64,000 nucleotides of DNA from contig NC_019879.2 of NCBI RefSeq assembly GCF_002234675.1, positions 2,228,619 through 2,292,618 of the forward strand, given 5' to 3'. Within the stretch, counting starts at the first letter, position 1; each line of letters starts with the position of its first letter. The DNA is from Oryzias latipes (lineage: Eukaryota; Chordata; Actinopteri; Beloniformes; Adrianichthyidae). This document shows, piece after piece, positions 1 to 10,431 of this stretch. The position numbers were made by a program, and so were the translations under genes. The notes below the pieces were generated by a model that saw only the letters and a program-made list of their open reading frames with translations, did not search any database and was not told the origin of the DNA.

Positions 1-255
1 TCGCTAAGGGCGCCGGAGGAGGGAAAGGAGAGGCGAGGAGCCTGCGGGGCGAGGGTGGAGCGCAGGCGCCCCGAAGTCTCTGCACTTCTGTCAAAAGTGG
101 CAGGAAAATATACGTCTAAATGCGCTACGAGCTCCTCATGGGAGCGTGAATTCAGCGCGGCAGGAAACATCGTCACCCCGTTAATATCCTCACTGATAGC
201 TGACACGGTTAATATGTTGGTGTTCCGGTCACGTAACATGAAGACGGGCGAATAA
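1..255 (+). pseudogene. hAT transposase C-terminal fragment
   Basis: The frame is open from the window edge to the stop at 253-255. Its last 50 residues resemble the C-terminal dimerisation region of hAT transposases: a Ser-rich stretch, then WEREFSAAGNIVTP, then a Leu/Ile-rich turn and DTVNMLVFRSRNMK. The family usually has SERxFSxAGxIVTxxR at this place, so the Ser-Glu-Arg pair is partly kept. The first 30 or so residues are Arg/Gly-rich and do not look like hAT. The catalytic region would lie left of the window, so I cannot say whether the source copy is intact. There is no second hAT domain downstream. This is probably a relic. Confidence 0.6.
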
Positions 256-559
256 AGCAGCAGCAGCACGATTCACTAAAGCAGCCAAACAGACAAACAC
301 GTGTTCACTTTTTTTTTTGCACTTTAAAAAAGGTTGTTCATGTTTAGCCTATGTTGAACCTTTCCTGCGATGACTTTTCTCTTTCTGACCGTGGTCGGAA
401 AACGTTGGCGGATCTTCCTTTGGGGTTATAAGCTACATGCGTTCTCGAGTTTGCCACTCGGCCGCTGGGGGGTTTTGTGTTGGGCAGGTGCCTGTATTCT
501 AGAACATTGGCCATAACAACAATGTTACTGTAACCTAACAGACTTCTTCTTTCTTTCAG

Positions 560-1683
560 ATTCCATCACAAACACAAGAACCTCGGAGAGCAGCTCCAGT
601 GGAAGGTCCGGGCAGATGACAAGTATGTTTCCTTCTCACTATCGTTTTAGGAAACTTGACAAGAACTCCAGTCAGTTATAAAATATTGTCTTTTTTTTAG
701 CTTCAGAACACCGCACAATGAGGAGATGACGGCAGCAGTGAAAGATGTGGAACCAAATTGGAGTTTCCACCAAGTTAGAAGTAAGCACATGAAGTTGGAT
801 TTACACAACTCGCCATAAGTTAGAGATAATGTGAGAGACTCAATGTCAATAATCAGTGTTACTTTCTTTTCAGAGATTTTTTGAATAGGATTGCAATTGT
901 ATTAGTGTGATAGACAGCTCATTTAGTGTTTCCATGTCTTAAGACCAAACACTAAGTTACAATAACGATATAGCATTGACAATGGATAATTAAGATAAGC
1001 CACTGTGACAGTCTGCATGGCACATTTTGAATATTCCACTTTGGAAACATGTTTGCAATATGTTGACCTCATCTTCTGTACATTTCATATTTCCATCGAC
1101 TAGGAGCTTGCAATCGAGCTATTGACAGTCTCAAGTGCAAAGAGAGAGAATGGAGATAGAAGCAAGGAGGAGGTCAAAAGGAGGACCAGTCAGCATGATC
1201 AGGTGAGTTGTCCTATTTGTGACCTTGTTTCATTTACTCAGGTCGTGCATGGTCCAGTTGAACTGTGTATGTGTGTGTATGTTGTTTCCTCTAATTAAAA
1301 TAATATTTTCCTTTCCTGTTGGTCCACAGCTCTTCAAAAAGAGGGTCAAAATTGCTGAGAAGATTCTCAATCAAGAGGATCTGTCATAAATAAAAAGAGC
1401 CAATGCAAACTATGTCAGCGACGAGGAAAGTGACGAGGACAAACCATCTTATTATCAAGCCTCGCCAAAGTGGCGCTCCACTAGGCTAACCATGGTGATG
1501 CTGAAATGCCATAAAGCCTGGGATGAAAACTGGAGGAGTGGAATTGAGCCAAAATTACGCACGAGACACTCAGCTGACTTTACTGAAGGAAACCCACCAC
1601 CAGTCAAGAGCTGCTATCTGGCAGAAGAGAGAAAAAGGATGCATGTTTGTTTGTGGTTTTTGACTTATTTATTTATTTTGTAA
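560..1683 (+). pseudogene. Four-exon pseudogene of an unrecognised protein
   Basis: Four blocks with GT-AG borders read as exons: 560-622, 701-780, 1104-1202 and 1330-1683. The phases agree at each join (phase 2, phase 1, phase 0). Exon 1 gives a His/Lys-rich piece ending QLQWKVRADD. Exon 2 continues FRTPHNEEMTAAVKDVEPNW. Exon 3 is charged and helical (IDSLKCKERE, then SKEEVKRRTS). Exon 4 begins LFKKRVKIAEKILNQEDLS and holds an acidic patch YVSDEESDED, then SPKWRSTRL. The stop at 1681-1683 overlaps an AATAAA signal at 1682. Two breaks are visible: a frame change inside exon 3 near 1145-1165 and an in-frame TAA at 1387-1389. I do not recognise the family. It could be a decayed host gene or a gene carried by a DNA transposon. 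Confidence 0.55.
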
Positions 1684-1739
1684 TAAAATATTTTTGAGTA
1701 ATACCGGTTTTCTGTTACCTTTTATTTCTTATATATTTT

Positions 1740-2115
1740 GGAGATGACTGGTATCTTGAAATATCCTGACTTACATCACTAGAGTTTGTTCTTCAGATAT
1801 GCCTGCTGGCCATATGTTCCAAATCCTAACTTCAGATATGACTGGTATACGGACATCAGATATCAACAGATATGACATGGATAGAATCTGGAAATATCCT
1901 GACCTTGGATATCACTAGTGACGCATCTCATATCTGGAGAGAATCTCATCTCCAGATTCTATCAGAATAAAAGTGTCCCATACTCGGAGTTGATATGCTC
2001 AGGACATGAACTTAGAGACAGTCATGTCCGGAGAGTATCCACCGTAGATATCACCAGATATGGGGTATTTCTGAGGATATCCAGACAAATATATGTCCTG
2101 ATTCTGGGGTTTTTT
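1740..2115. repeat. Degenerate internally repetitive block (AGATATGAC / AATATCCTGAC motifs)
   Basis: Related short units recur: AATATCCTGACTTACATCAC near 1760 returns as AATATCCTGACCTTGGATAT near 1893, about 135 bases on. TTCAGATATG occurs near 1795 and 1831, and ATATCACTAG, AGATATCACC and GGATATCCAG follow. Small dyads such as AGAATCT...AGATTCT occur around 1932-1962. It looks like a decayed minisatellite or the terminal part of a DNA transposon. It carries no coding signal. Confidence 0.4.
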
Positions 2116-2195
2116 GCACAGTGTAAATAAATAGGTAAACAAACAAACAAGTATGGCTTGGCTCTGCTGTGAGGAAACAGTATTTGGGAATCCTT

Positions 2196-2440
2196 TCATA
2201 CCAGGAGCCAGCCCGGCCATGGGAGCATCGCCACAGCGCCCTCCCAGACTGGGACAACACTGGGGTCCACTTCACAGCCGTGAAGCTGCAAAGTTAGACC
2301 CCAGCTTCCCCAGCAAGGGCAAGAACTGCAGCAACAATCAGCAACCAAGCCGGCAAGCCCTGGAGGAAAAGATCCCCACAAGAAACACTGGGGCTAAAAT
2401 CATGAGAAGATGCTAAAATTAAAGACATAGGATGTATATA
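2196..2440. repeat. Probable 3' untranslated part of the minus-strand L2 element
   Basis: This block has moderate GC content, is rich in CCCCAG and GGCAAG, and lies directly downstream of the L2 coding end in the minus direction. A compositionally similar block occurs at 12950-13190 beside another minus-strand retroposon tail. There is no credible protein. The assignment rests on position and composition only. Confidence 0.3.
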
Positions 2441-3402
2441 AAAACATAAAATTGAGAATAAGATGCAAAAAATGAAATTAAATACATAAAATAGCCTATA
2501 CTAAAACTAATAGAATAAATTAGCAGTTAAAATCAACTAAAAGCTAAATTAAACAGGTGGGTCTTAAGCCTCATCTTAAAAACATCTACAGTCTCTGCGG
2601 CCCTGAGGTTCTCCGGCAGGCTGTTCCACAGGCGAGGACCGTAATGGCAAAACGAAGCCTCACCGTAAGTTTTGGTCCTCCCCTTCGGAACAACTAAGAG
2701 GCCAGCACCGGAGGACGTCAGGGTCCGCGAGTGCTCATACTTTAAAATAATATCATTTAAATAAGAAGGCCCAAGACAATAAAAACATTTATAAACCATT
2801 AAAAGAATTTTAAAATCAATCCTGAAACGCAGAGGGAGCCAATGCAGCCATTTCAAAACCGGTGTAATGTTTTTCCCGCCCTCTGGTCCTCGTCAGAACT
2901 CGTGCCGCTGATTTCTGCAATAGCTGTAGGTTGGAAATAGACTTTTTGGGTAAACCAGAGAGAAATGCATTACAATAATCTAAACGACTGAAAATAAAAG
3001 CATGCATCAGCACCTCCGTGCTGGCAAGAGAGAGGAACAGGCGGACTCTGGCAATGTTTTTAAGATGATAAAATCCTGTCTTAACAACATTTTTAATGTG
3101 TGGGATAAAATTTAGCTCAGAGTCAAAAAGTACGCCCAGGTTTCTCACACATTGAGAAGGTTTAAAATTATGAAGATGTGGTAAAATCATCTCTCTCTTG
3201 TGTTCGGAACCGATGATTAGAACTTCAGTTTTGTCCTGGTTGAGCTGTAAGAAGTTTTCTGCCATCCATGACTTTATCTCTAAAATACAGTTTCAAATAG
3301 TGTTAACAGGTTCAAGGTCATCAGGAGACACATCGCTGTAAAGCTGTGTATCATCAGCATAGCTGTGAAAGTCAATGCCATGTCTCCTGATGACTTCCCC
3401 AA
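2440..3402 (-). pseudogene. L2-clade LINE, reverse transcriptase 3' part
   Basis: Read on the minus strand, this is the C-terminal half of an L2/Maui-type reverse transcriptase. It has YADDTQLY near 3340-3365, then WMAENFLQLNQDKTEVLIIG, a CVRNLGVLFDSEL block, FSRLDYCNAFLSGLPKK, and the terminal region with LHWLPLRFRIDFKILL, GPSYLND and PRLWNSLPENLR. The catalytic YADD box survives. The frame breaks near 2816-2860. The same reading resumes at 8748 beyond the inserted Gypsy element, where GVPQGSILGPILFNLYSLPF is readable. The element was one L2 copy before that insertion. It is dead through 5' truncation, a frame break and the insertion. Confidence 0.85.
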
Positions 3403-3935
3403 TGCCATGGTCAGAACACGAGACGGACCCAGATGCTGGAACCCAGTACGAGGAGACAGGTAAGTGGATAAATGTAATTTAATGTCACTGAATATGGCGA
3501 AGGCTTGGAGGAGCGTGGCTAGGTCGAGACTAGAAGGCGTGGCTTTGAGCGTGGTGGAGAAGCCTGAGCGAGCTGTAGCTCTTGCTGACAGAGGTGCAGC
3601 TGCAGCGCTACTGGAGATCTTGAGAGTGGTGTGACTGAAGGTCTTGAAGAGGGGTGTTGCTGGAGTTCTTGTGAGTGGCGAGGCTGGAGGACCAGTGAAG
3701 CCAGAACCAGTGCGTGCTGTGGCCGAAGAGCGTCGGCGTCTGGGAGGTAGCTGCAGCTCAAGGTGGTGTAGGTTCCAGGTGACAATCGTGGCATGACAAA
3801 ACCATCAGGGTTAACGAACTGGCGAAGACTCTTGGAGTTGGGTCTCCTTAAGAAGCAGATGAGTTGATTAGTCACAGCTGGAGTCAGGAGCAGAGCAGGG
3901 CTGGAAGGGGGAGGAGACTGGCAGGCACCATGACA
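3403..3935 (-). repeat. 3' LTR of the Gypsy element
   Basis: It is 533 bp, TG...CA bounded, and matches 8226-8747. Compared with the other LTR it has 19 extra bases near 3748-3767 (GGTAGCTGCAGCTCAAGG region) and lacks an 8-base GATGAGTT repeat near 3860. In element orientation it follows a G-rich purine tract. Confidence 0.93.
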
Positions 3936-3952
3936 GTACCCCCCCGTCAACG
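3936..3952 (-). other. Polypurine tract of the Gypsy element
   Basis: On the minus strand a run of seven G followed by TAC directly precedes the LTR start TGTCATGG. This is the expected place for plus-strand DNA priming. Confidence 0.7.
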
Positions 3953-6900
3953 ACCGCCTCCAGGCGGTCCCGGACGCCGATCCGGGTGGGCACGGAAGAA
4001 GGCAGTGATGAGGGAAGGGTCGAGGATGAGAGAACGGGAGACCCACGAGTGTTCCTCAGGCCCGTACCCTTCCCAGTCCACCAAATACTGGAAGCTACGG
4101 CCACGGCGGCGAACGTCCAAAATCTTGGAGACCGTGAAAGCCGGAGCGCCGTCAATGATACGGGGAGACGGAGGGGAGACGGAAGGCGGGCACAAGAGAC
4201 TATCAACAAAGGGCTTAATTTGTGAGACGTGGAATGACGGGTGTACCTTAAGGGCTGCCGGCAACTTGAGGCGAACGCAGGCAGGGTTGATGATTTTGTC
4301 AATAATGTAGGGGCCAATAAAGCGGGGAGCCAACTTCCTGGAAGTGGACTGCAAAGGGATGTTCTTGGCAGACAGCCACACCTTTTGACCGACCTGATAA
4401 GCGGGTCCCACCACCCTGCGACGATTGGCTGATCTGCAGTTGCGTTCATTGGTTCGGAGCAGGGCTTCTCTGGTCTGGTTCCACACCCGCTGGCAACGCT
4501 GTAGATTGTGTTGGATAGACGGAACCGCCAGATCCAGTTCCTGAGAAGGAAACAATGGAGGAGAATATCCGAGCGAGGCTTCAAACGGTGAGACCCCTGT
4601 GGCAGAGGAGATATGGGAATTATGGGCGTATTCAATCCATACAAGAAACTTCGCCCAATCAGTTGGGTTTTGGGCAGCCAGACAGCGAAGGGATGCTTCC
4701 AGCTCCTGATTGGCCCGTTCCGCTTGCCCGTTGGTTTGGGGATGGTACCCGGAGGATAGACTGGTGGTGGCACCCAGAGCGGAACAGAAGGCCTTCCAAA
4801 CTTGGGAAACAAACTGTGGACCCCTGTCGGAAACGATATCGCTAGGGATCCCATGAAGTCGAAAGACATGTTGGACTAAGATATCAGCAGTACTGGTGGC
4901 GGTAGGTAGTTGGGGAAGTGGAATGAACTGAGCAGCCTTGGAGAAACGGTCAACAACAGTGAGTATAACTGAATGACCTTGGGAAGGGGGTAACCCCGTA
5001 ACAAAATCAATGGCGATGTGAGACCATGGTCTGTGCGGCGTAGGCAGGGGCCGCAACAGTCCTGAAGGTGGAGAGTTGGAAGATTTGTCTGGTCCTGACA
5101 CTCACGCACATCCTTCTCCATATTCGGCCAGAAGAACCTCTTCCTGATGAAGGGTGCGGTAGATGCCTCCATGACAGGCTATACGGGAATTGTGGCCCCA
5201 AACTAGCACGTCTGACCTGAGAGAGGTGGGAACGTAAAGGATGCCGTTAGGACAGGGATCATGGTCGGGTTCCTCACCTTGGGCGTTAATGACCCGGTTC
5301 TCAATATCCCAGGTCAGACTTCCCACGATGCAAGTGGCAGGGATGATGGAAGCAGTATCATTTGGTCCGTCAGTGCTGAATTTCCTGGAAAGGGCGTCAG
5401 GTTTGATATTTCTACTGCCTGGCCTGTAAGTAATGGTGAAGTCGAAGCGATCAAAAAATAAACACCACCTGGCTTGGCGAGAATTCAGTCTTTTTGCGGA
5501 TCTTAAATATTCCAGATTTTTATGGTCAGTCCAAACTATGAATGGTTGTTTTGCCCCCTCCAGCCAGTGCCGCCACTCCTCCAAAGCCAACTTGATGGCA
5601 AGCAACTCTCGGTTACCCACGTCATAATTTCGCTCTGCAGGAAAGAAAGCACACGGTTTGAGTTTGCCAGAGGATGCTTCACGTTGGGAGAGAACAGCGC
5701 CAACCCCAGTATCAGAGGCGTCAACCTCGACCACAAACTGTCTATTCGGGTCAGGTTGGATGAGAATAGGAGCCGAAATAAACAATGACTTGAGTTTGTC
5801 AAAAGCAGCCTGTGCCTCTGGGTTCCAAATAAAAGGTTTGGAGATGGAAGTTAACTGAGTGAGGGTTGAAGCAATACTGCTGTAGTTGCGTATGAACCGC
5901 CGATAAAAATTAGCGAACCCCAGAAACTGCTGCAGCTTTTTACGTGACTCCGGTGGTTCCCACTGAGTGACTGCTTCTATTTTAGCGGGATCAGGACGGA
6001 TGCTGCCAGCCTCAAGAATATAGCCGAGGAACTAGACAGAGGAAGCATGGAACTGGCATTTCTCCGCTTTAACAAAAAATTGGTTCTCGAGCAGTCTGGA
6101 GAGAACGAAACGGACATGGTTTTCATGCTGCACAGGATCAGGTGAGAATATCAAGATGTCATCGAGATAGACGAAAACAAAACGATTAATGAAGTCCCGG
6201 AGGATATCATTAACAAGTCTCTGGAATACTGCAGGGGCGTTGGTAAGACCGAAAGGCATGACGAGGTATTCATAATGACCCAGAGGCGTATTGAATGCGG
6301 TCTTCCACTCGTCGCCTTCTTTAATGCGGACTAAATGATAGGCATTACGTAGGTCGAGTTTGGTAAATATGTGGGCCCCCTGCACTGAATCGAACACGGA
6401 GCTGATAAGTGGAAGAGAGTATTTGTCCTTAACTGTAATTTGATTAAGTTCCCGGTATCGATGCAGGGTCGTAGCGTTTTGTCCTTCTTAGAGACGAAAA
6501 AGAACCCAGCACCCACCGGGGACGAGGAGGGTCGAATGTGACCGGAGGATAGAGCTTCATGGATATACGACTCCATGGCTGCCTTTTCAGGACCAGACAG
6601 GTTAAATAAATGTCCTTTGGGTAGAGTAGCCCCAGGCAGGAGTTCAATGGCACAGTCATAAGGTCTGTGCGGAGGTAAAGAATTAGCCTTGAGTTTGCTG
6701 AAAACGGTTTTAAACTCATGATAGCACGGGGGTACTGACGAAAGATCAATAAGTTCAGTAGTTACGTTGACGTCGGAAGGTACAGTAGGCATAGCTGAAC
6801 GAAGGCAATTAGCTAGACAAAAAGCACTCCAGGTAACCACTCGGTGAGAGGCCCAGTCCAAACGTGGGTTGTGCAGCTTAAGCCAAGAATAACCTGAAAC

Positions 6901-7263
6901 CACTGGGTTTTGAGGAGCATGCGTGACATAGAATTGTATAAACTCGTGGTGATTGCCAGAGGAAACGAGCTGAATAGGTCTAGTGCGGTGAGTGATAACA
7001 GCGAGGTGCTGACCCCCCAACCCTGTGGTTTTAACTGGGTTTTCTAAAGGTTCCATGAGCAGCGACAGTGATTTCACTAAATCAGAATCAATAAGACTTT
7101 GTTCGGCCCCAGAATCAACTAAAGCATGGATTTCAGTGACAGCGGACTTGAAACATAGCTTGACAGGAACATAGAAAAAGTTCTTGGACGTGGGAAAAGC
7201 AGTCTGACCCGCCCGCGGCCTGTCGTCTAGCGGGGGATCCTGGAGTTTAAACGGAGCCTGCAT
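3947..7263 (-). pseudogene. pol: Gypsy pol: protease, RT, RNase H, integrase, chromodomain (broken)
   Basis: Domains read in order on the minus strand. Protease shows LVDSGAEQSLID near 7120-7085. Reverse transcriptase shows [15 protein letters not shown] near 6510, [15 protein letters not shown] near 6340, MPFGLTNAP near 6250 and the catalytic box FVYLDDIL near 6170. RNase H shows [16 protein letters not shown] near 5730 and TDHKNLEYL near 5525. The integrase HHCC region spans about 5180-5050. The integrase core has [21 protein letters not shown] and [14 protein letters not shown], all with their acidic residues. After GPYIIDKI comes a chromodomain ([20 protein letters not shown], then [13 protein letters not shown]). 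Breaks: a frameshift in RT near 6465, an in-frame TAG near 6032 and a frame change near 5101 inside the HHCC region. The last frame, from 5101 to the end, is fully open. Confidence 0.9.
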
Positions 7264-8231
7264 TGAGAAACCTTATGATTCGGATCACCGCAGTAGAAAC
7301 AAAGACCTTCGTCTCTACGCTTCTGACGTTCTTCAGCTGACAGTTTTGAGTGCCCAATCTGCATGGGTTCCTCGGAGCTGCTACGTGACATGGCCGGGGA
7401 AAAACCAACTGGATCACCCGGGGGTGCATGTGGTTTAGCTAATGGCGGCTTGCGGGGTTGTGAGTTACGTTCGTGTTGACGTTCTCTGAGGCGGGTATCA
7501 GAGCGTAGCGCAGCAGCCACAAGATCTTCAAAAGACTGAGCTTCGGGCTGAGTGCATAAATGATCCTTGATGGCGTCATTTAATGATTGATAGAAGATAC
7601 CACGAAGTGCCGGATCAGACCAGCCTGCTTCTACCGCTAGAATACGAAAGTCAATCACGTGATCGCTGACAGATCGATTACGTTGGTTGAGCCTCAGTAA
7701 TCGTCTGGTGGGTTCTTCCTGTTTTTTCGGCTGATCAAATACGAGTCGGAACTCACCAATGAAGCTTTCGAAGGACAGATGAGTGACGGGATTGGCGGCG
7801 AGGAAAGCTTGGGCCCACTGTAGCGCTTTACCTCTGAGTGAGTTGACTAATAAAGTTGCTGTGATCCGAGTGGTAGAAACGAGGCGCTTGTAGAAACAGG
7901 AGGTGACACTGCAGTAGGAAACCCCCGCATGCTTCGACGTCGCCATGGAACTGCTCTGGCTGGAGACGGAAGTTTTCCGGAAGTGAGGCGGAACTAGAGA
8001 CAGGCGGATCGCTGGAAGGTGGAAGTGACGCTGGAACAGCAGAGACGGATTGTTGCCCGGTTAGTTCTAGCAAGGTTTGTGTCACAGCCGGCAAAATAAG
8101 TCTTGGTGCGCGGAGGCCATCTGTGTAAGCGCTTTGGCTTGATGCCCCAACATGACGCCCTGTTGTTTGACTGCCAGGCGGAGTCCTTCCGGGTCAGCTG
8201 GGTCCGGATGATGGCCAGTTCGTTCTGTCAT
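7227..8231 (-). pseudogene. gag: Gypsy gag with CCHC zinc knuckle (broken)
   Basis: The start codon lies across the 5' LTR end (ATGACAGAACG on the minus strand, from 8231). This is an unusual arrangement that leaves almost no leader. The N-terminal third (MTERTGHHPDPADPEG) stops at 8082. A second frame, 8094-7828, covers a Pro/Ser-rich linker. The third frame, open down to 7227, holds the capsid-like helical region (LRGKALQWAQAF, FESFIGEFRLVFDQP) and one zinc knuckle CFYCGDPNHKVSQC, spacing C-x2-C-x4-H-x4-C, near 7310-7265. Two frame changes, near 8085 and between 7946 and 7828, break the gene. Gag and the protease frame overlap at 7227-7263. A single knuckle followed by an overlapping pol frame fits chromoviruses. 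Confidence 0.85.
8214..8225 (-). promoter_or_regulatory. Self-primer binding site of the Gypsy element
   Basis: Starting one base inside the 5' LTR edge, the minus strand reads AACGAACTGGC (8224 to 8214). This is not an obvious tRNA 3'-end match (no TGG start). Its exact 11-nt complement, GCCAGTTCGTT, lies in the LTR at 8627-8617 (and at 3823-3813 in the other LTR). An 11-nt pairing between the RNA 5' end and the primer site is the signature of Tf1/sushi self-priming. Confidence 0.7.
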
Positions 8232-8747
8232 GGTCAGAACACGAGACGGACCCAGATGCTGGAACCTAGTACGAGGAGACAGGTAAGTGGATAAATGTAA
8301 TTTAATGTCACTGAATATGGCGAAGGCTTGGAGGAGCGTGGCTAGGTCGAGACTAGAAGGCGTGGCTTTGAGCGTGGTGGAGAAGCCTGAGCGAGCTGTA
8401 GCTCTTGCTGACAGAGGTGCAGCTGCAGCGCTACTGGAGATCTTGAGAGTGGTGTGACTGAAGGTCTTGAGAAGGGGTGTTGCTGGAGTTCTTGTGAGTG
8501 GCGAGGCTGGAGGACCAGTGAAGCCAGAACCAGTGCGTGCTGTGGCCGAAAAGCGTCGGCGTCTGGGTGGTGTAGGTTCCAGGTGACAATCGTGGCATGA
8601 CAAAACCATCAGGGTTAACGAACTGGCGAAGACTCTTGGAGTTGGGTCTCCTTAAGAAGCAGGTGAGTTGATGAGTTGATTAGTCACAGCTGGAGTCAGG
8701 AGCAGAGCAGGGCTGGAAGGGGGAGGAGACTGGCAGGCACCATGACA
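8226..8747 (-). repeat. 5' LTR of the Gypsy element
   Basis: It is 522 bp and TG...CA bounded. In element orientation about 120 bp of U3 precedes the self-primer complement GCCAGTTCGTT. A TATA-like TTCTTAAGG lies about 30 bases before that point, so transcription could plausibly begin there. The gag start codon overlaps its downstream end. Confidence 0.92.
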
Positions 8748-8845
8748 CCCAAAAGGCAAACTATATAAATTAAAAAGTATTGGCCCTAAAATCGACCCTT
8801 GGGGAACCCCACAAGTTATTTCATGGATTCCTGAAGATCACGTAT
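8748..8845 (-). pseudogene. L2 LINE fragment on the far side of the Gypsy insertion
   Basis: The minus strand reads GVPQGSILGPILFNLYSLPF. This is the RT block that directly precedes the YADD region found at 3340-3402, so it proves the two L2 pieces were once contiguous. L2 similarity ends near 8845, so the original copy was 5' truncated. Confidence 0.85.
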
Positions 8846-9354
8846 ACATACTTACATAAAAGTGTCGGCATGTAAGGTAAGAGTAAAACCTGCGTGTGTA
8901 CAACAGCTTAAATGGACAGTGCAAATTAAACATGTTGGTTACACGAGTGTCACTTTACATCTCAGAATGTTATATTTAGTGCAACAATTACATTTAACAG
9001 AACTTTTTACCTTTTACCGTCTGTTAATGTCTCTGTCAGGCACCAACCGTCTTGTATCCTTGGGGCAAATAAAAATGATTTTCTCAACCGTTCTCCCCAC
9101 TTACCCAGAGTTCACCATTTCTTTAATGAAACTGGTCACTGAAAACGCAGGGAGCGCACTCTAGTGGCATAACTATGTACATAAGTTTTTCCTCCACCTG
9201 GCTACAAATATTTTTTGGATTGTCTGTTCTTTCTATTTTACTGTATAAAGGTGTCATACCTTCTTGACGATCAGTTTTGCAATAGGAGCCTCATCCAACT
9301 TCTGTTGCTCTGGCAAGAATTCTTGAAAATTAGGTTTAGTAATCCATGCGCAGG
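8846..9354. other. Unassigned AT-rich DNA
   Basis: I see no gene, terminal repeat or recognisable element here. Small open frames at 8862-9164 and 9215-9406 have no domain or codon pattern to support them. Confidence 0.5.
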
Positions 9355-9722
9355 GATTGTCAGATTTTTTTTTTTTTTACCATTGGCACCAAGGGGGGCT
9401 CTGTAATTTCCTCTCTGTGGAAAGTGACAACTAAAATCTTTGAGGTTTTTGTATCTTTCCCCTGAACCCTAGTGCTGAACAACTTTTTTTTTAGGTCATT
9501 TGAGAGTTGTTTTGAGGTCCCCATGTTGCCACTCATTGGAGGACAATTAAAAAAATGAAGAACAACTAAAATACCTCTTGTCATGATTGGATGCACCTGG
9601 CTTTGAAGTTAAGGCTTAATAAGCTGATTAAATCAATTTTGGGTTCCAATTACTCAGTTAAATGATTACAGGCATTCAAAGTGACAAAATGCCAGGGGTG
9701 CCCAAATGTTTGCAAAGCCTAT
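9355..9722. repeat. DNA-transposon-like interspersed repeat
   Basis: The block resembles a common fish non-autonomous DNA element. It has a CATGTTGCCACTC segment, GATTGGATGCACCTGGCT, and a terminal phrase GGGGTGCCCAAATGTTTGCA at about 9695-9714. I recognise this by its wording only. No clear target duplication or matching second end was found, so family and borders are uncertain. Confidence 0.4.
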
Positions 9723-10431
9723 TGTTCACATTTTATTTTATTTTAAACAAAGAAACATTGTTAAGTGCTAATGTGTCAGGCTTATGCCAGACTTGTACAC
9801 TGATTATGTATTTATCTTTTTGTACCTTTATTTAAGAATCCCAATTAGTCTCTACCAATGTAAATACTATTCTTCCTGAAAAAAACTTTTTCTTTTCTGT
9901 GAAATAATATTTTCCTAATTGTTCATATTTTATCATGGCATTGGTTCTTGTTGAATAAAAATAAATCCCTCTGGCATCAAAGCTGTTGACTTTATCTGAT
10001 TAACAATCATAAAATTAAAAAAAAGGTAAACGTAAAAAGAGACAACTAAACTGACTTAACTTTGAGCCTTGGTTGCAGGAAAAATTCATTATGGATCAGA
10101 GTATCTCAGCGCCAGCAGGTTTGTTGATGGAAAACATTGATGCTACCATGGCAAATGTCAAACCCCAGAGGACTTTTTGCTTATAATTTGAAGCTATCTT
10201 TGTCACAATGTTCACAGCTCAGCAGGTCTGTCTGTCTGTCACGTTGGGGGTCAGTGATCCAGTTTAACAGAGGGAACTGAACTGTCCACTTCAAGTTTTA
10301 CCTGAATACTTGCGGTAAAGAAATACTTGATCACACTCTTTGTCTATCTGGGAATATTTTTGTTACCCAATCAAACTCTGCTGCATAATCTGTGCTTTGC
10401 TAGATTGGTTTCTTTTTACAGCGTTCCAGCG
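9723..10431. other. 5' region of odorant receptor 1
   Basis: This is AT-rich DNA with no repeat I can name. A pyrimidine run and AG (TTTCTTTTTACAG, ending at 10421) lie about 10 bases before the receptor start codon. That would fit a 5'-UTR intron acceptor, the common structure of vertebrate odorant receptor genes. An upstream exon and promoter are not identifiable. Confidence 0.45.

Larger units (their letters stand above)
3403..8747 (-). mobile_element. Chromodomain Gypsy (Tf1/sushi-type chromovirus) LTR retrotransposon
   Basis: This is a near-complete 5.3-kb element on the minus strand: 5' LTR 8226-8747, gag, protease, reverse transcriptase, RNase H, integrase with a chromodomain, a purine tract, and 3' LTR 3403-3935. 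It is flanked by a 5-bp duplication CCCAA (3398-3402 and 8748-8752). The LTRs run TGTCATGG...TG[A/G]CA in element orientation. Apart from two indels (19 bp and 8 bp) I count about six substitutions over roughly 510 bases. It sits inside an L2 LINE. Gag and pol carry several frame breaks and a nonsense codon, so the copy is not autonomous. The chromodomain and the short self-complementary primer site place it with fish sushi-like chromoviruses. Confidence 0.93.

Noticed and set aside
3868..4869. 333-residue minus-strand open frame overlapping integrase
   Set aside because: It is another frame of the same strand. The overlapping frame carries the integrase and chromodomain motifs; this one has none.
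3864..5860. Several plus-strand open frames of 60-150 residues
   Set aside because: They are opposite-strand shadows of Gypsy integrase and RNase H.
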